Shown here in pieces: positions 12,701 to 26,300 of a stretch of DNA of 64,000 bases. The DNA lies in assembly GCA_964059195.1 (NCBI GenBank), contig CAXKWD010000009.1, positions 150,717,890 through 150,781,889 of the forward strand, read 5' to 3'. The stretch is from Ectobius pallidus. Taxonomy: Eukaryota; Arthropoda; Insecta; Blattodea; Ectobiidae. Numbering within the stretch: position 1 is the stretch's first letter; every line of letters starts with the position of its first letter. The position numbers and the translations under genes were made by a program. The notes under the pieces were generated by a model. It was not told the DNA's origin, searched no databases, and saw only the letters and a list, made by a program, of their open reading frames with translations.

Positions 12701-15700
12701 ATGATATTATCTAATCCTATCTGTAACTAATATATCAAGTTTAGATCCTTTTCGGGATCTACATCCTTTTTTATCATTATTAGCTCATAAGTTTATTGAT
12801 TATAATTATTTATACTATTACATTCCGAACTTATATTTTCATTAATTGTTTTTATCTCTGTATGTGTTTTATGATGTGTATTACTGATTGTACTCTTCTG
12901 TAATGTTAACTCTACTAATTTATTGTATTTCCCACACTGCCTATTTTTGTACTTTAACTTGGTTCATTGGGACCTTTAAGTGAATAAATAAATAAAAATA
13001 AATAGGTGTTAATAAATATAATGATTTAACTATTATGCTCTCAATTTTTAATTTTTAACTTTTTAAATAATTATCGCAGGCAAAGCCGCGGGCACCTGCT
13101 AGTAATTAAATATAAGGAGCTGTAACAATTGCTGTCTGGAATATAAATACTCTTCAACTTGCATTTTAGAATTTTCAGGGAGTATATAAATGCTTTTATT
13201 TTATTTTGTATTTAACTAAATATGAATGTTATTTTATTACGTAATTATTTTCGGAAAAAAAAATAAAAGAAAGACCAAAGTACCACCTGATCGGCATAAA
13301 GAGGGAAACGGGAGTGTCTCGAGTATCCACCACAATGGCGCCGTGTTTGTTTACAAGATGGACCACGCTGCTGCTGTGGAGAAAGTTCCGAGAGGAGAAA
13401 GTCCTCCACACACTTTCGCTGCCTGCTGTCCCTCTGGGGCTCGCGACGCAGTATCAGTAGGGCGTGGGTTCGAACCCGGGCCGGCACAAGAAATGTTAAA
13501 TGGCCCCCTCCCAGAAGCTTGATTCACACCCTCATCGAAAACAATTTGTAATTGCCTTTACTTATAGACCAGCAGGTGCCCGCGATGACTTACTCAAATG
13601 TTCATAAATATAATGTTATAATTATTTTTCTGTTAAATAAATGATCTTGAAACCATAAAACATAGAACATATTTAAATAAGATGTTCAGTTATCTAAAAA
13701 TAAGTTACACATAGGTTTTTTTTATTTTTTAAATACTGTATGTACATATACCGGCGTGGTCTTCTGGTTAGATCCGTCGGCCCGGGTTCGATCCCCAGTA
13801 CCTCCTCGGATTTTTCTGAGGAAGGGAGGTCTGGAAGGGATGCATTCAGCCTCGAGATTCAAATTGAGGAGCTACTTGATAGAGAAGTACTATGCCGTGG
13901 GTGTCGGCATGCTGACCACATGCCCCCCAATACTGCCTATGGTAGATGACGCAGCGGTCGGGTGGTAGGTCTTGTCCCTTCAGGGATGTTAGCGCCACGG
14001 AGTTAGTTCGTTATTTTTTAACACTTACATTGTTTTTACATAAATTGAAAGAGTTACATAATTTATTCTTAATTATATTGTTTTACGCAATAAATATAAA
14101 TAATTAAACGAACAAAATTAATCTTATGCTGGCAAAAGGGCATACAAATTCAAAATGAAACTATTAAAATGAACCATAGATTCATGAACCTTGCCCAAAT
14201 CATGCATAAGCAATGAAAATGACTGATAACTAAAAAAAGCTAAAATCCCGGCTTCGAGACGTATTTCACGATCAAAGTGCGCCGCTCGGGGAAAAACGAT
14301 CTCAGATTCGAGTTTTCTAGTAAAAAAAACCGCATAGTGGGTTTCGTCCAAATCATTCCCGTGTTTTCCCATCTAGGCATGCATCAATGATCCCCTTCCA
14401 CGTGATGGTATAAACAAACGAACAAGCTGAGCGGATCGACAAATTTTGATGTCTGGAAAAAGAAGATTTAAGCGATGCTCTTTCTTTCCCGGTCGCTATG
14501 GCAGCAGAGCAAAGCCACCTACGATTAATTCTACAACAATGGTACTTCCATAGCGCAACAAATCATGTTTTCTGCCATTAAAACTCCTAAGTAGAGAACG
14601 GAAGCTAAAATTAAAAATTCTGCTTCGAGGTGCATTCAGTCCATCCATGTTAAATGGGCCTAATGAGTAATGACTGTGGCGATGGCTCAATAGCAGTATA
14701 CAACCCTCGTTAAATAACCACGACAAACAAAATTAAGTGTAAAGTCCCAGTGACATTGAAAATTAATCCTAACGCAATTTCATGTTTCACTCGGCCTGCT
14801 CGTTCTTTAATTTTAATCTTCTTTTTGTAATTGGTTACTGCCTCACCCCCCAAAGTAAAGATTAACCCTCCACTCAATGTTTGTCTTATTCCCCTCACTC
14901 CTTCGCTCCTGAATCTGGAACCTAACTGTGTTAATAGATTAATGCTTAAAGGCCATACTTTTGACATCAAACCGATACGAGTCGGACTCATCCAAGGACA
15001 AGTCCAGACATTCGTTGTGACGCACGCCTTCCAGCCACTGATAGAAATGCTTCCTGGGTAATGGGTACTTACCCGCTATGATGACTATCCAGAAACACCA
15101 GCCCAGTCGGAACTGCAGGGCGCTGTCCTCGAACCGAACCACGAGGGGGTTCACTGGGATGAGCATGAAGTAGACGAGATCCGTGCTGAGCAGGAGACAG
15201 CCCGTGAGGATCATGGCGTAGGCCCCGTAGCGCGGGACCACCACCAACAATAGGTTCATGAGCAGCCACGTGGCGAACGAAGCCCTGTCAACACACACAA
15301 ACTCCCTTAGTGACGTAGTCTATGGAAAATACTCTTTATGATTGTTAAATAGACTCAATTTGATAAAAATTGTTAAAATTCATTACTTTTTAAAATGTTA
15401 AATTTCTGACTGTCGTAAAAATCATCACACTTGGTGGTTGAAAAGCTTGCCGTCTCCATTCCTTATGTTGGGAGCCATGAAAAATGTACAGGATCAAACT
15501 TGTAGGAAATTTTATGAGCTTGAATTTTGAATAGAGTAACTTGTTGAGATATAAGCGCCCCTGCCCCCGCTCACCCCTCATCCTCAGGACAGTGCTGCAT
15601 TATCGCAAAACTAACAAAATATGCAACAATGGTCTATGCAAAATGAATCCATTTTCATGAATTGTACACATTTTAACACTAGAATGTAATAGAGTGCATT

Positions 15701-15732
15701 ATTAAAAATATGGTTTATTATAAACTTCGGGC

Positions 15733-15771
<39 letters not shown>

Positions 15772-18348
15772 TTAATAATAATGAATGCTTTGGTGGCCAC
15801 GCTCTGTTAAGTCAACATGGCGGCGGCGCGCAATTTATTTTGAAAAAAAAAGGTCAATTCATTACTTGGCTTGAGACAGGATTGTACAAAGCCACCTACG
15901 GTACAAACTTCTACCGAAAGTAATTCATTTTTTTTCAGTTTTCACTCAACGAATAGAAGGCAGTGGACAACTCTGACAAAACTAGGCCCTTATGGTGCCT
16001 CATCTAATATATAAAATCGAAAGTGTGTATGTATGTATGTATGTATGTATGTATGTATGTTTGTTCCTTATACAAATGTACATTTCTTTACCAATTTACA
16101 CGACATTTTGCACACATACCCAGTTAAGCCCGGGAAGTATAGCTGTCGACATTAAAATTGAAACAAATCAGTCCTTCCCTTGAAAATTATATAATTTCTG
16201 TGAATATTCTACTGAAAAAAATGAAATGCTGTTCAGTTCACATGGCAACAGTGAATTGTTTACTGTGATTACATAGGGCCTTGGCAACTATATAACCTAA
16301 TGCTGGACTTTAACGAATTATGATTCCATCGATGTAATATATTGGCGAAAATAATTACTGAAAATTAAAATCCACGAAAATAAAGCACAGTGTGATGTAG
16401 TCACATAACTTTCTCTACCCTCGACTTAAGAAATATTTACTCACTTCACATTTTGATGTAGAATAAGAGGGACAACTTAAGTGTGTGAGAATGCTATATC
16501 AAAAGTATGTAAATAATCCTTTCCGCTGATAAGTTATCCATACCTGTAGGCTTCGTATTAGTTGAGAAATAGGGATGTTTATCATAGGCCCTAAGCATGG
16601 GATGGAACATTTTCAGACCTATGCTCGCAGTATATTATGTCCTGGGTTTTAGGGGAGGAAAGTATGAAAGTGATACTGCATTTCTCTTTTATTTCAGCCC
16701 CGAAACGGTTGTATGGTAACATGAGAATGAGAAATAAAATTTTCCGTCAAGTCAATACAATCTTATGTAATTTATGTTTCTTCTTATTTCAACCCCTCCC
16801 AGGCATGATGCGTAGAAGCAACGGAATGCAGCATTCGACATCCTCTATGAACCATAAAAAGCTATAGGCCTATCTAGCGTTTTCGGATGGAATTGTTTGA
16901 GTGTGATAAATCTTTTTCAAGTTTTACATACATAAATTCCTCCATAAGTTAATTTCAAATTAAAAAATACAAAGCCCGGGCGACGCCGGGCCTTTTCAGC
17001 TAGTCTCTTATATAGTCCTATGTACATATCCATTGTAGCCAACTTTGGTTTTAATCACATGGAAATACTCTTTTAGATAAAAATATTTGTGTATGATTAT
17101 CAAACAGATCAGTTTGATTACACCTTTCAGGTAGATTTCGATGAAAAATCTACCTACTGCAATGGATACTATGTCATGATTTTCGAAAAATTCTTTCATA
17201 TCTTTACGTTTCATGCTCCCCTAAGTACGAAACCACCGCCTGTTCAAAAAATGTTTTTGTGATATTTATATACAGTATATCTTTACACGCTAGCGGCCGT
17301 AATTTTGAAGATATTTGAACCAAATTTTATTATATTATTTCTAGGCCCAATAGTTCGGACAAGTTCGTTAACGAGCAAAATTGGCCCAAGGGGGGGTCGG
17401 GGGAGGGAGTTGAAAATTTTATATCTCGGCCCCTATGAAGTATAGAGGGAAACTTTGTTTGAATTAATTAGAGTATTCCTTATGGAGTTCAAAGTGACAC
17501 CAACAATTCGGGGGTTTTGGGGGTACGAGTGGGGGTGGGGGGATGGAAATTCGAAATTTTTGAAACCACGTCTTGTGGGATATCGTTGAAAAGCTCTTGA
17601 TGAGTACTCTACAAATCAATAACTAGTTTCTTGATAGTTCTCATATAAGGCGAGATTTGAACGTTTGAAAAGTGATCTTTCCTCTTTTTTGCAATTATTA
17701 TTGCGGGTTTGTCATGCCAAGGCTAAAGAAGAAGAGTGCTACGCAGCGACAATAAATTAAACCAAAAGCACTTTGAAATCTACCTCAGCCTGCAGGCTTG
17801 CCTAAAGGGATTTTTGAAATCTGAATTTCTCACCGTGGTCGCAAAAATCGTCATACTTGGTGGTTGAAAACATTTATTGGTAAACTCTGTCTGCGCATGT
17901 GCATGTGTAGATGACAGGGCAGCTCGAGCCTCTAGTATGGCTCCATTAGAATAAATCTAATATGTATTGTTATTTCAGAAATATTAACAACTGTCTAGAA
18001 ATAGTGTGTGATACAAATAATAAAATGATTTTATTGTGCTAGTAGGATTGCTTCAGTCACCCTTACGGGCTCGTTTCTCAAACATATCTACTCGCAAAAT
18101 AAAATTCCGTTTTTACCACTTGTATTTTAAATAACTGTTTTTCTCACGCGCTTCGACTAATGTTGCCTTGTATTTTGTTTTAGAGATTCCGACAGAAAAT
18201 TGTAAATGGCAGTTTCACACAAAGGCAAGTAGTACTCTGAGATGAAGATGCTAGCTGCTTAGAGAAACCGAAAGTAACCCAGGCGCCATATTGCGCAACA
18301 TATTGCACTTTCTCTGCATTCCACACATGTGAGGAGACAAACACGGCC

Positions 18349-18401
<53 letters not shown>

Positions 18402-18952
18402 TAAACTAACGCCTAGACGTCAATGCTCTATCAGAAGACGAAAAATGCCCGTAAATATGCTCTAAAATTGGTAAAATATGCTCCGGAACTATTGAAGTAT
18501 CCTCTAGCATTTATGTAATTTTAATAGGCTACTTTACATTCTTTATAAAAACAAGAAATAATAGAAATCTGATAAATTGCATTACAAAACTATTTTAAAA
18601 AATAAGGTCATTGCAACTTTAGTAAAATGAAAACCGATGAAGTGAAACGTAGCTTTAACATTATACAATCAGTTCCGAAAATATTAGGCTATGTACTGTC
18701 AAATTATTGTACAGTCTATTCTCAAAACATTCTCTCTAAATGTTTGAATAAACAGAGATATGCACAATATATAAAATATGTAAAAAATATGCCGTTAAAA
18801 TATTTCAATATCAAGCAAATATGCTGCATTATCGCAAAAATGCAACAATGGTCAAAGGAAAATGAATCCATTTTCACGAATTGTACATATTTCATCACTA
18901 GCATGTAATAAAGTGTATTAATAAAAATATGATTTATTGTAATCATCGGGCC

Positions 18953-18985
<33 letters not shown>

Positions 18986-20280
18986 AAATGAATGCTTGGC
19001 GGCCACGCTCTGTTAACTCAACATGGCGGCGGCGCGCAATTTATTTTGAAAGAAAGGTCAATTCGTGACATGGCGTAAGACAGGAATGTACAAAGCCACC
19101 TACGTTACAAACTTCTACCGAAAGTAATTCATTTGTTTTCAGTTTTCAGTGAACGAATAGAAGGCAGTGGAGAACTATGTCCTTAAGATGCCTCATAACA
19201 AGCAATAAAATCGTACGAAACGTGTGTCTGATGAAATTCATTTTTAAAAATAATTATTGATGATTAATGCATATTGAACTATCCTGAAGGTGATAACTGT
19301 ATTTCTGCAATGTTTAATTTGTGTGTATTTCATTTGTATTTATATGGATTTCTGTATTTCATTACAGAATGCTATAAGTTGCTATACGTGAGTGTAGTTA
19401 TGTTTGGAGACTTTCAGAAATTGTTGAGGAGAGAGAAAATAGTGCCTCTGTTGAACATTACATGATAATTTTTTATAGGAGAAACATTCTTCTGACACTG
19501 GGATTTGAACCCAGGCCCATTTGCTATCCGTGCCACTGCTCTACCAACTGAGCTAAGCCAGAGTCCCAGTGTCAGAGGAATTTTTCTCCTATAAAAAATA
19601 CTAAAAATACAACAATAATAAAAAAAATGTCATGAAGATAACGATTACACATTGCTGTAGTTAAAGGTATACACGGTATGTCGTCTGCATATACCGTCTG
19701 TTTTGATTTCGTGTTATTTATGTGCCCTTTGATCTATTTTTTAAATATATGGGATTGAGGTTTGGGGATGTGCTGCAAAGGTGCATATGAATAAGCTAAG
19801 AAATGTGTTAGAATTATTAGTGATTTAAAATGTAAGGAATCTTGTAGAACTGCGTTCAAGAAACAAAACATGCTAACAGTGTACTCATTGTATGTTTATA
19901 GAGCAGTACAGAAATCTAACAAAAAATAGTGAAATTCATAATTATAGCACAAGAAGTAGCTTAGATTATCATAGATATACATGCAAAAAGCAAATTATAT
20001 TTAAGGACGTAAGTGTAATTGGAACTATACTATACAACAAGCTACCTGTAGAAATTAAGAATGCTGACAAGAAAATTTTCAAAACACTTCTGAAGAAATA
20101 CTTAATAGAAAAATGTTTATATTCTTTAGACGAATTGTAATAACTGATTAGCACATATACATTATTATATTTTGATCAATCACACACTTTTATCCTTAGA
20201 TCTAGGTTGTAGAAATTAGCTCTTAGACTGTAAGCTTGACAATGTCAGAAACTTGTATCAAGTCAATTGACAGCAAATAA

Positions 20281-20350
<70 letters not shown>

Positions 20351-23300
20351 GCCGTTGCCTTGAGAGAACATTTCGGGAGTTTCTGAAGACACATCAAAAA
20401 TACGCCGCATGGAGGACAGACTATTTGATCGGTATTGTGGTAATGACTAGGGGGCGGATTTCTATGACCCAAAAAATAGGATATATGCATGCATTTATGA
20501 CCTAAAAAACATTAAAATATGACGAATAAAATTTAAAATATGACTTTACCACTTACAGATTGTGTATATATATTTTTAAGTTTCATTACAATTCATTTTA
20601 TTAAAATAAAGTGTTAATTATTTAAAATATCTGTAAATTCTCACAAAGTATCATTATAATACAAAATTAACAAAATATGATATGTAACTTCAAAATTTCT
20701 TTAATATGCACACAAATATGCCAAAAATATGACCTAAATATGCATGTTCATACTAAATATGCTACAATAGTTGAAAATTTCCTAAACATGCAGTTATATG
20801 CACAATAAAAGCCGTTCCATTTTCACCAGGATGCTTGGAATCGGGTTTAAATTAGTCGGAAATCTGAAATAATGCAAAGGGTAAAAATATGAACCTTGTG
20901 TTAAGTAGTCAATTCTTTTTTAAACAAATGTTTATTATTCGCTTTTGAAGTAAAATTAGTATCCTCACAGATACATTGAATTAAGGCGGGACAAACAGCT
21001 TTCGGAGAAATTCCTAGATGAGGAATAGGTGAATTGCATTATTTTTTCCCCTCAGCAATGAATTGCTCTACAATCTTGCAATCTGATGTACTCTTTATTG
21101 ACTACTTCTACAATTGCATACTATTTTCAAAATTAATCAAACTGTTTCAGTTACGGGTAATTATCGTTACAAAATGGCTGCCATGTTTCATGCACTAAAA
21201 TACCTTTCCATGATAATTTCCACAAATGGCAATATTTCTGAGTGATTATTTTTCTGTGTATTTGTTAATATCATATAAACCACATTATCTACAATAATTC
21301 ATTTAACATTAAAAGTTTATTTTTATTATATGTATATATAAAATTAAAAAGATTAAATGTTTAAAAAAAAATACTTATATTGTTTATATTCCAAAGATTG
21401 TAGAAGATGTTCATATGATGTTTGCTAATAGAAAGAAAAAAGAATCAGTAAAAAATATTGCCATTTGTGGAAATTATCGTGGAAACGGCATTTTAGTGCA
21501 TGCAGGCCCGATGATAGGGAGGGGCAGCCGGGGCTGCAGCCCCGGGGCCCCGGCAGACCAGGTGTTATTTTCTATCTTCTAAATTTAGCCTAAAATAAAA
21601 TTGGTTATAAGGCAATAAGCAGCGTAAGTTATGTTTTATGTGTTTATTTTTATCTGCATTGTCCTGTTGTATAACGGTAACACGGAATTAATAAGATAAT
21701 CTGAAACGGATTATTCTTGAAGAAAAATTGCTATTTTTTAAAAGTAGGAGCAGAAATCCTTTTGGACTCAACTGTAGGCCTCACTAACGTTCGACATTTA
21801 AAATAATCATTGCAGATATTGTTTATTTTCTTAAAAAAAAACTAGAATAACTGTGACAAAATAATAATACAATTTTCGGTATTGATATTAGTGTTTTTAA
21901 GGCGGCTAAAATCTATTGTTTAAAACCTAAAAGGGTTATTCCACGAAAAAAGGAAGCTAAAATACCTTTTATAAATGCCTAAATTGAGCTTTACTCCGGC
22001 ATCGGTCAATCGATTTGATCCAAAATCAATAGGCTTCATTCCATGGGCGTTATAAATGCGTATACGAAGTTTTATGAAAATCCGATAATGCGTATTTGAG
22101 TTATCGCGCTTAAATACACACGGACAGATATTTTCCCGTCTTCCATACACTCTCATAAAGTAGGCCTACCATTCTGGCACTTAATAATTATATAATATCA
22201 GTTCATAATCTTTTTGTTGCATAAATTATCAAGGACGAGGTTGGGTTTCAAAGGTGAATTCAATATTTGAAGGGGGCCCGGCAAAATTTGTCCCTGAAGC
22301 CCTTGCTTTTTCTCCACGGCCCTGAGTGCATGAAACGTGGCAGCCATTTTGAAACGATAATTACCCGTAACTGTAACAGTTTGATTAATTTTGAAAATAG
22401 TGTGCAATTGTGGAAGTAGTCATTAAAGAGTATGTCAGACTGCAAGATTGTAGAGCAATTCATTGCTGAGGAAAAAAATAATAAAATTCACCTATTTCTC
22501 ATCTATGAATTTCTCCGAAAGCTGTTTGTCCCCCCGTAAAGCCAGTCTTACGTATTAAATTCTACGATTGAAGATTTCTATGATAAACAAGTACGGCTTG
22601 TTTCATCATCAGAATGGAGAGCGAAGCCAATTCACAAATACACATAATTACTGCAATGTCACTTGCTAATTATAATACGTCGGCTGCCAACTGGAACGCG
22701 TGACGCAACGCAGCCATGGGTAGTAGCGATCGAAGAGCTGAAAGTAGGCCTAATTTGCAATTAGCTAACGGCCGTAATTTTGAAGATATTTGAACCAAAT
22801 TTTATTATGTTATTTCTAAGCCCAATAGTTCGGACAAGTTCGTTAATGAGCAAAATTGGCCCTAGGGAGTGGTCGGGGGTTGAAATTTTAAAACATTTCT
22901 ATTTCGGCCCCTATGAAGTATAGAGGGAAACTTTGTTTGAATAAAATAGAGTACTCCCCATGGAGTTCACAGTGACACCAACGATTCGGGGGTTTTTGGG
23001 GTAGGAGGTGAGGGGATGGAAATTCGAAATTTTTGAAACTACGTCTTGTGGGGTATCGTTGAAAAGCTCTTGATGAGTACTTTACAAATCAATAACTAGT
23101 TTCTCGATAGCTCTCATATAAGGCGAGATTTGAATATTTGAAAAAGTGCTCTTTCCTCTTATTTGCAGTTATTATTGCGGGTTTGTCATGCCAAAGCTAA
23201 AGAAGAAGAGTGCTGCTCAGCGACAATAAATTAAACCAAAAGCACTTCGAAATCTACTTCAGCCTGTAGGCCTGGCTAAAGGGATTTTTTAATACCACTT

Positions 23301-26300
23301 TATGTGGGTTCGCTCTTAAAATGTTTCAGTGTGTTGTCATTGTTAATATTAGAGGGAATAAGGAGGAAAAAAAAAACATTTATTCATTGTGCAGCGAGCC
23401 TATAATAGCGTTTTTTAAGACACGAGTATTTTTATGAAACGAGCAAAGCGACATTCATAATTATAGGCAAGTTGCATACAACTGTTTTTGTTCTACCATA
23501 ATTAATTGTTTTAAGTTTTGAGTTTCACCGAACAGTGGCGTACGAAGGGGGGGGGGGGTGCGAACGGGGCGGCCGCAAAAATTGAAAAACAACTGTTTTT
23601 AGTTTAAGAAAAAATAATTTTACTCGGGCAAAATATAAGGTTTTATTGGTCAAATTTTCTTTATTACTTTGTTAAATACTGCAGTAATATTATTTAGAAA
23701 TGAAATAAACGATTCCTTTTAAACTATTTATAGACAATACGAAATAGGTCGTGGGCGTCGAGCACACAGGAAAAGTTTACGGTGTAATTTAGCAATTTTA
23801 TCAATTGAACGTGATCTATTATAAATAAGTTTGCATCCATCAAGGCTAGGAAGGCACATTTTTACATTTTTCTTATGACTCTGAAACTTCTTTTCTCATT
23901 TTTTTTTCAAACAAACTAACCTTATAATACAGTTTTATTAAGTGCCAGTATGGTACTTTATGAGATTGTGTGGTGGACGAAAAAATGTCTGTCCGTCTGT
24001 CTGTCCGTGTGTCTGTACGCACCATAACTCAAATACGCTTTTTCGGATTTTCATGAAACTTGGAAAACACATTTATAATGTCCATGGGAAGAACCCTATT
24101 GATATTGAACCAAATCGGTTCACTGGTACCGGAGTAATGCCCAATTTAGTGCCTCTTTTAATAGATTATACGCTGTATCGGATTTCCATGAAACTTGGTA
24201 TACCCATTTATGACGTCCATGAGAAGTCACTCACTCACTCACTGGCTTTACGGCCCTTCTAGGGCCAGTGCCTGCCGAACTATTGAAGCCCACAACTTCC
24301 TGTCCTGTGTCTTTCTTCTCCAACACCTAACTCCCAATTCTTTAATATCCTCCTCCACCGCTTCCATCCATCTCTTTCTTGGTCTTCCTACATTTCTTCT
24401 CCCGCCAGGTTTTCCTTTATATATCCTTTTTAATAATGACTCCTCTTCACTTCTCTCTACATGTCCTAACCATCTCAGTCTGGAACTTTTTATTTCACCT
24501 ATTATCTGTGGTTTACCATATTTCTCGTAAATTTCTTTATTATTTCTTACTCTCCATTCACCATCCTCACAGACAGGTCCATACATTCTCCTCAATATCT
24601 TCCTTTCCCATGCCGCAATCTGTCTCTCGTTTTCCTTTGACATACTCCATGTTTCGGAGGCATACATTACTACTGGCCGTATCACCGTTCTGTAGATTCT
24701 CTCTTTCCCCCTTACTGATAATTCTTTGGCTTTCATTACATTTAATAATGCTCCATAGCATCTATTGCCGGCCTTAATTCTTTCTTGTATTTCTTTTCCA
24801 ACATCATTATCTTCTGTGATAATTGTGCCAAGATATTTATAGCTTCTAACTCTCTCAAATTTGTGCCTTCCTATCTGAATATTATCTACCAAATTCCATT
24901 TGTCCTGGTTTCTTGATGTTATCAAGTATTTAGTTTTAATTTCATTGATTTCCAGTCCCATTTCCTTACCTTCCCGTTCTAGTTCCCGAAAGCTTGTCTG
25001 CAGATCCTGTCTTGACCTACTAATTATAACCACGTCATCTGCAAAAGCCAATATCTGGATCATTCTATTGTGGATTGTACCATTTGGATTAAGATTTATT
25101 TTGCTGATCACTCTCTCTAATACTATATTACACAATATGGTCGAGAGGGGGTCCCCTTGCTTTACCCCTCTATTAATTTCGAAATCTTCTGTTAGTTCTC
25201 CTTGTATTGCTATTTTGCCTTTGGTTTTAGTAAGGGTCATTTGTATCAGCCTAATTAGTTTCCTTGGTACATGGAACTGTAATAGTGTTTCCATTATTGC
25301 CTTCCTGTTCAGGCTATCGTAGGCTTGTTTAAAGTCTATAAATAGCCAGTGGAGGTCAATGTTAAATTCATAGTATTTCTCTAGTGTCCATGAGAAGTGC
25401 CCTATTGAATTTGAACCTAATCTGTTGACCGGTACCGGAGTAAAACCCAATTTAGTGTCTACTTTAAAGGCGCAATAACTCAAATGCGCTTTATCGGATA
25501 TTTATGAAACTTCGTATACGCATTTATAATGTCCATGGGAAGATGTTTATTGATATTGGACCAATAAACCAATATTGATACCGGAATAATGCCCAATTTA
25601 GTGTTTTTATGTTAATATATAAGAAGTCGCGATAACTCAAATATGCTTTATTGGATTTTCCTGAAATTTTGTATACCCATTTATAATGTACGTGGAAAGA
25701 CGTCTACTGATATTGGACCAAATCGGTAGACCGGTACCGGAGTAAAACCCAATTTAGTGTATATTTTAAAGACGCGGTAACTCAAATACGCTTTACCGGA
25801 TTTTTATGAAACTTGGTATACACATTTATAATGTCCATGGGAAGAGTCTATTCATAATGGATAAAATCGGTTGACCTGTTTCGGAGTAATGCTCAATTTA
25901 GTGCCTATTTTATGGTAATATACGTATTCGAAAGAATTTATAAAAAAAAATGAAAATCAGTTATCTTGACAACATAGCCTATTGTTTTACTGTGAACTTA
26001 TAAGGCCTTGGAAATTAAAATACAGGTAGCTATGACAAAAAACACTATTGTTTTACATGCGCTTATCCAACTAGACCGTTAAAATGACCCAGGTGGCCGA
26101 GATGGTAGACCTTTCTTCATCCGTAAGCCCTGCTTAATGAATAAATCTGGAGCTTAACTTGGAAATCAATTTAAAAAAAAACACATTCTGCATATCATAA
26201 TTGCAGTCATAACTGATTAAACAAAAACATACTGGCACTTTGTTACATCAGTTTACCTGATTTTATTTCATTAATATTTTTCTCTTTATAATATGTTAAA

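Noticed and set aside
18180..18401. Poly-Leu open frame, and poly-Asn frame at 20263-20490
   Set aside because: They are translations of TAA/ATT microsatellites.
19485..19578. A functional tRNA gene
   Set aside because: A- and B-boxes and acceptor pairing exist, but the anticodon arm is poor and the unit recurs with a SINE body at 35205 and 33771.
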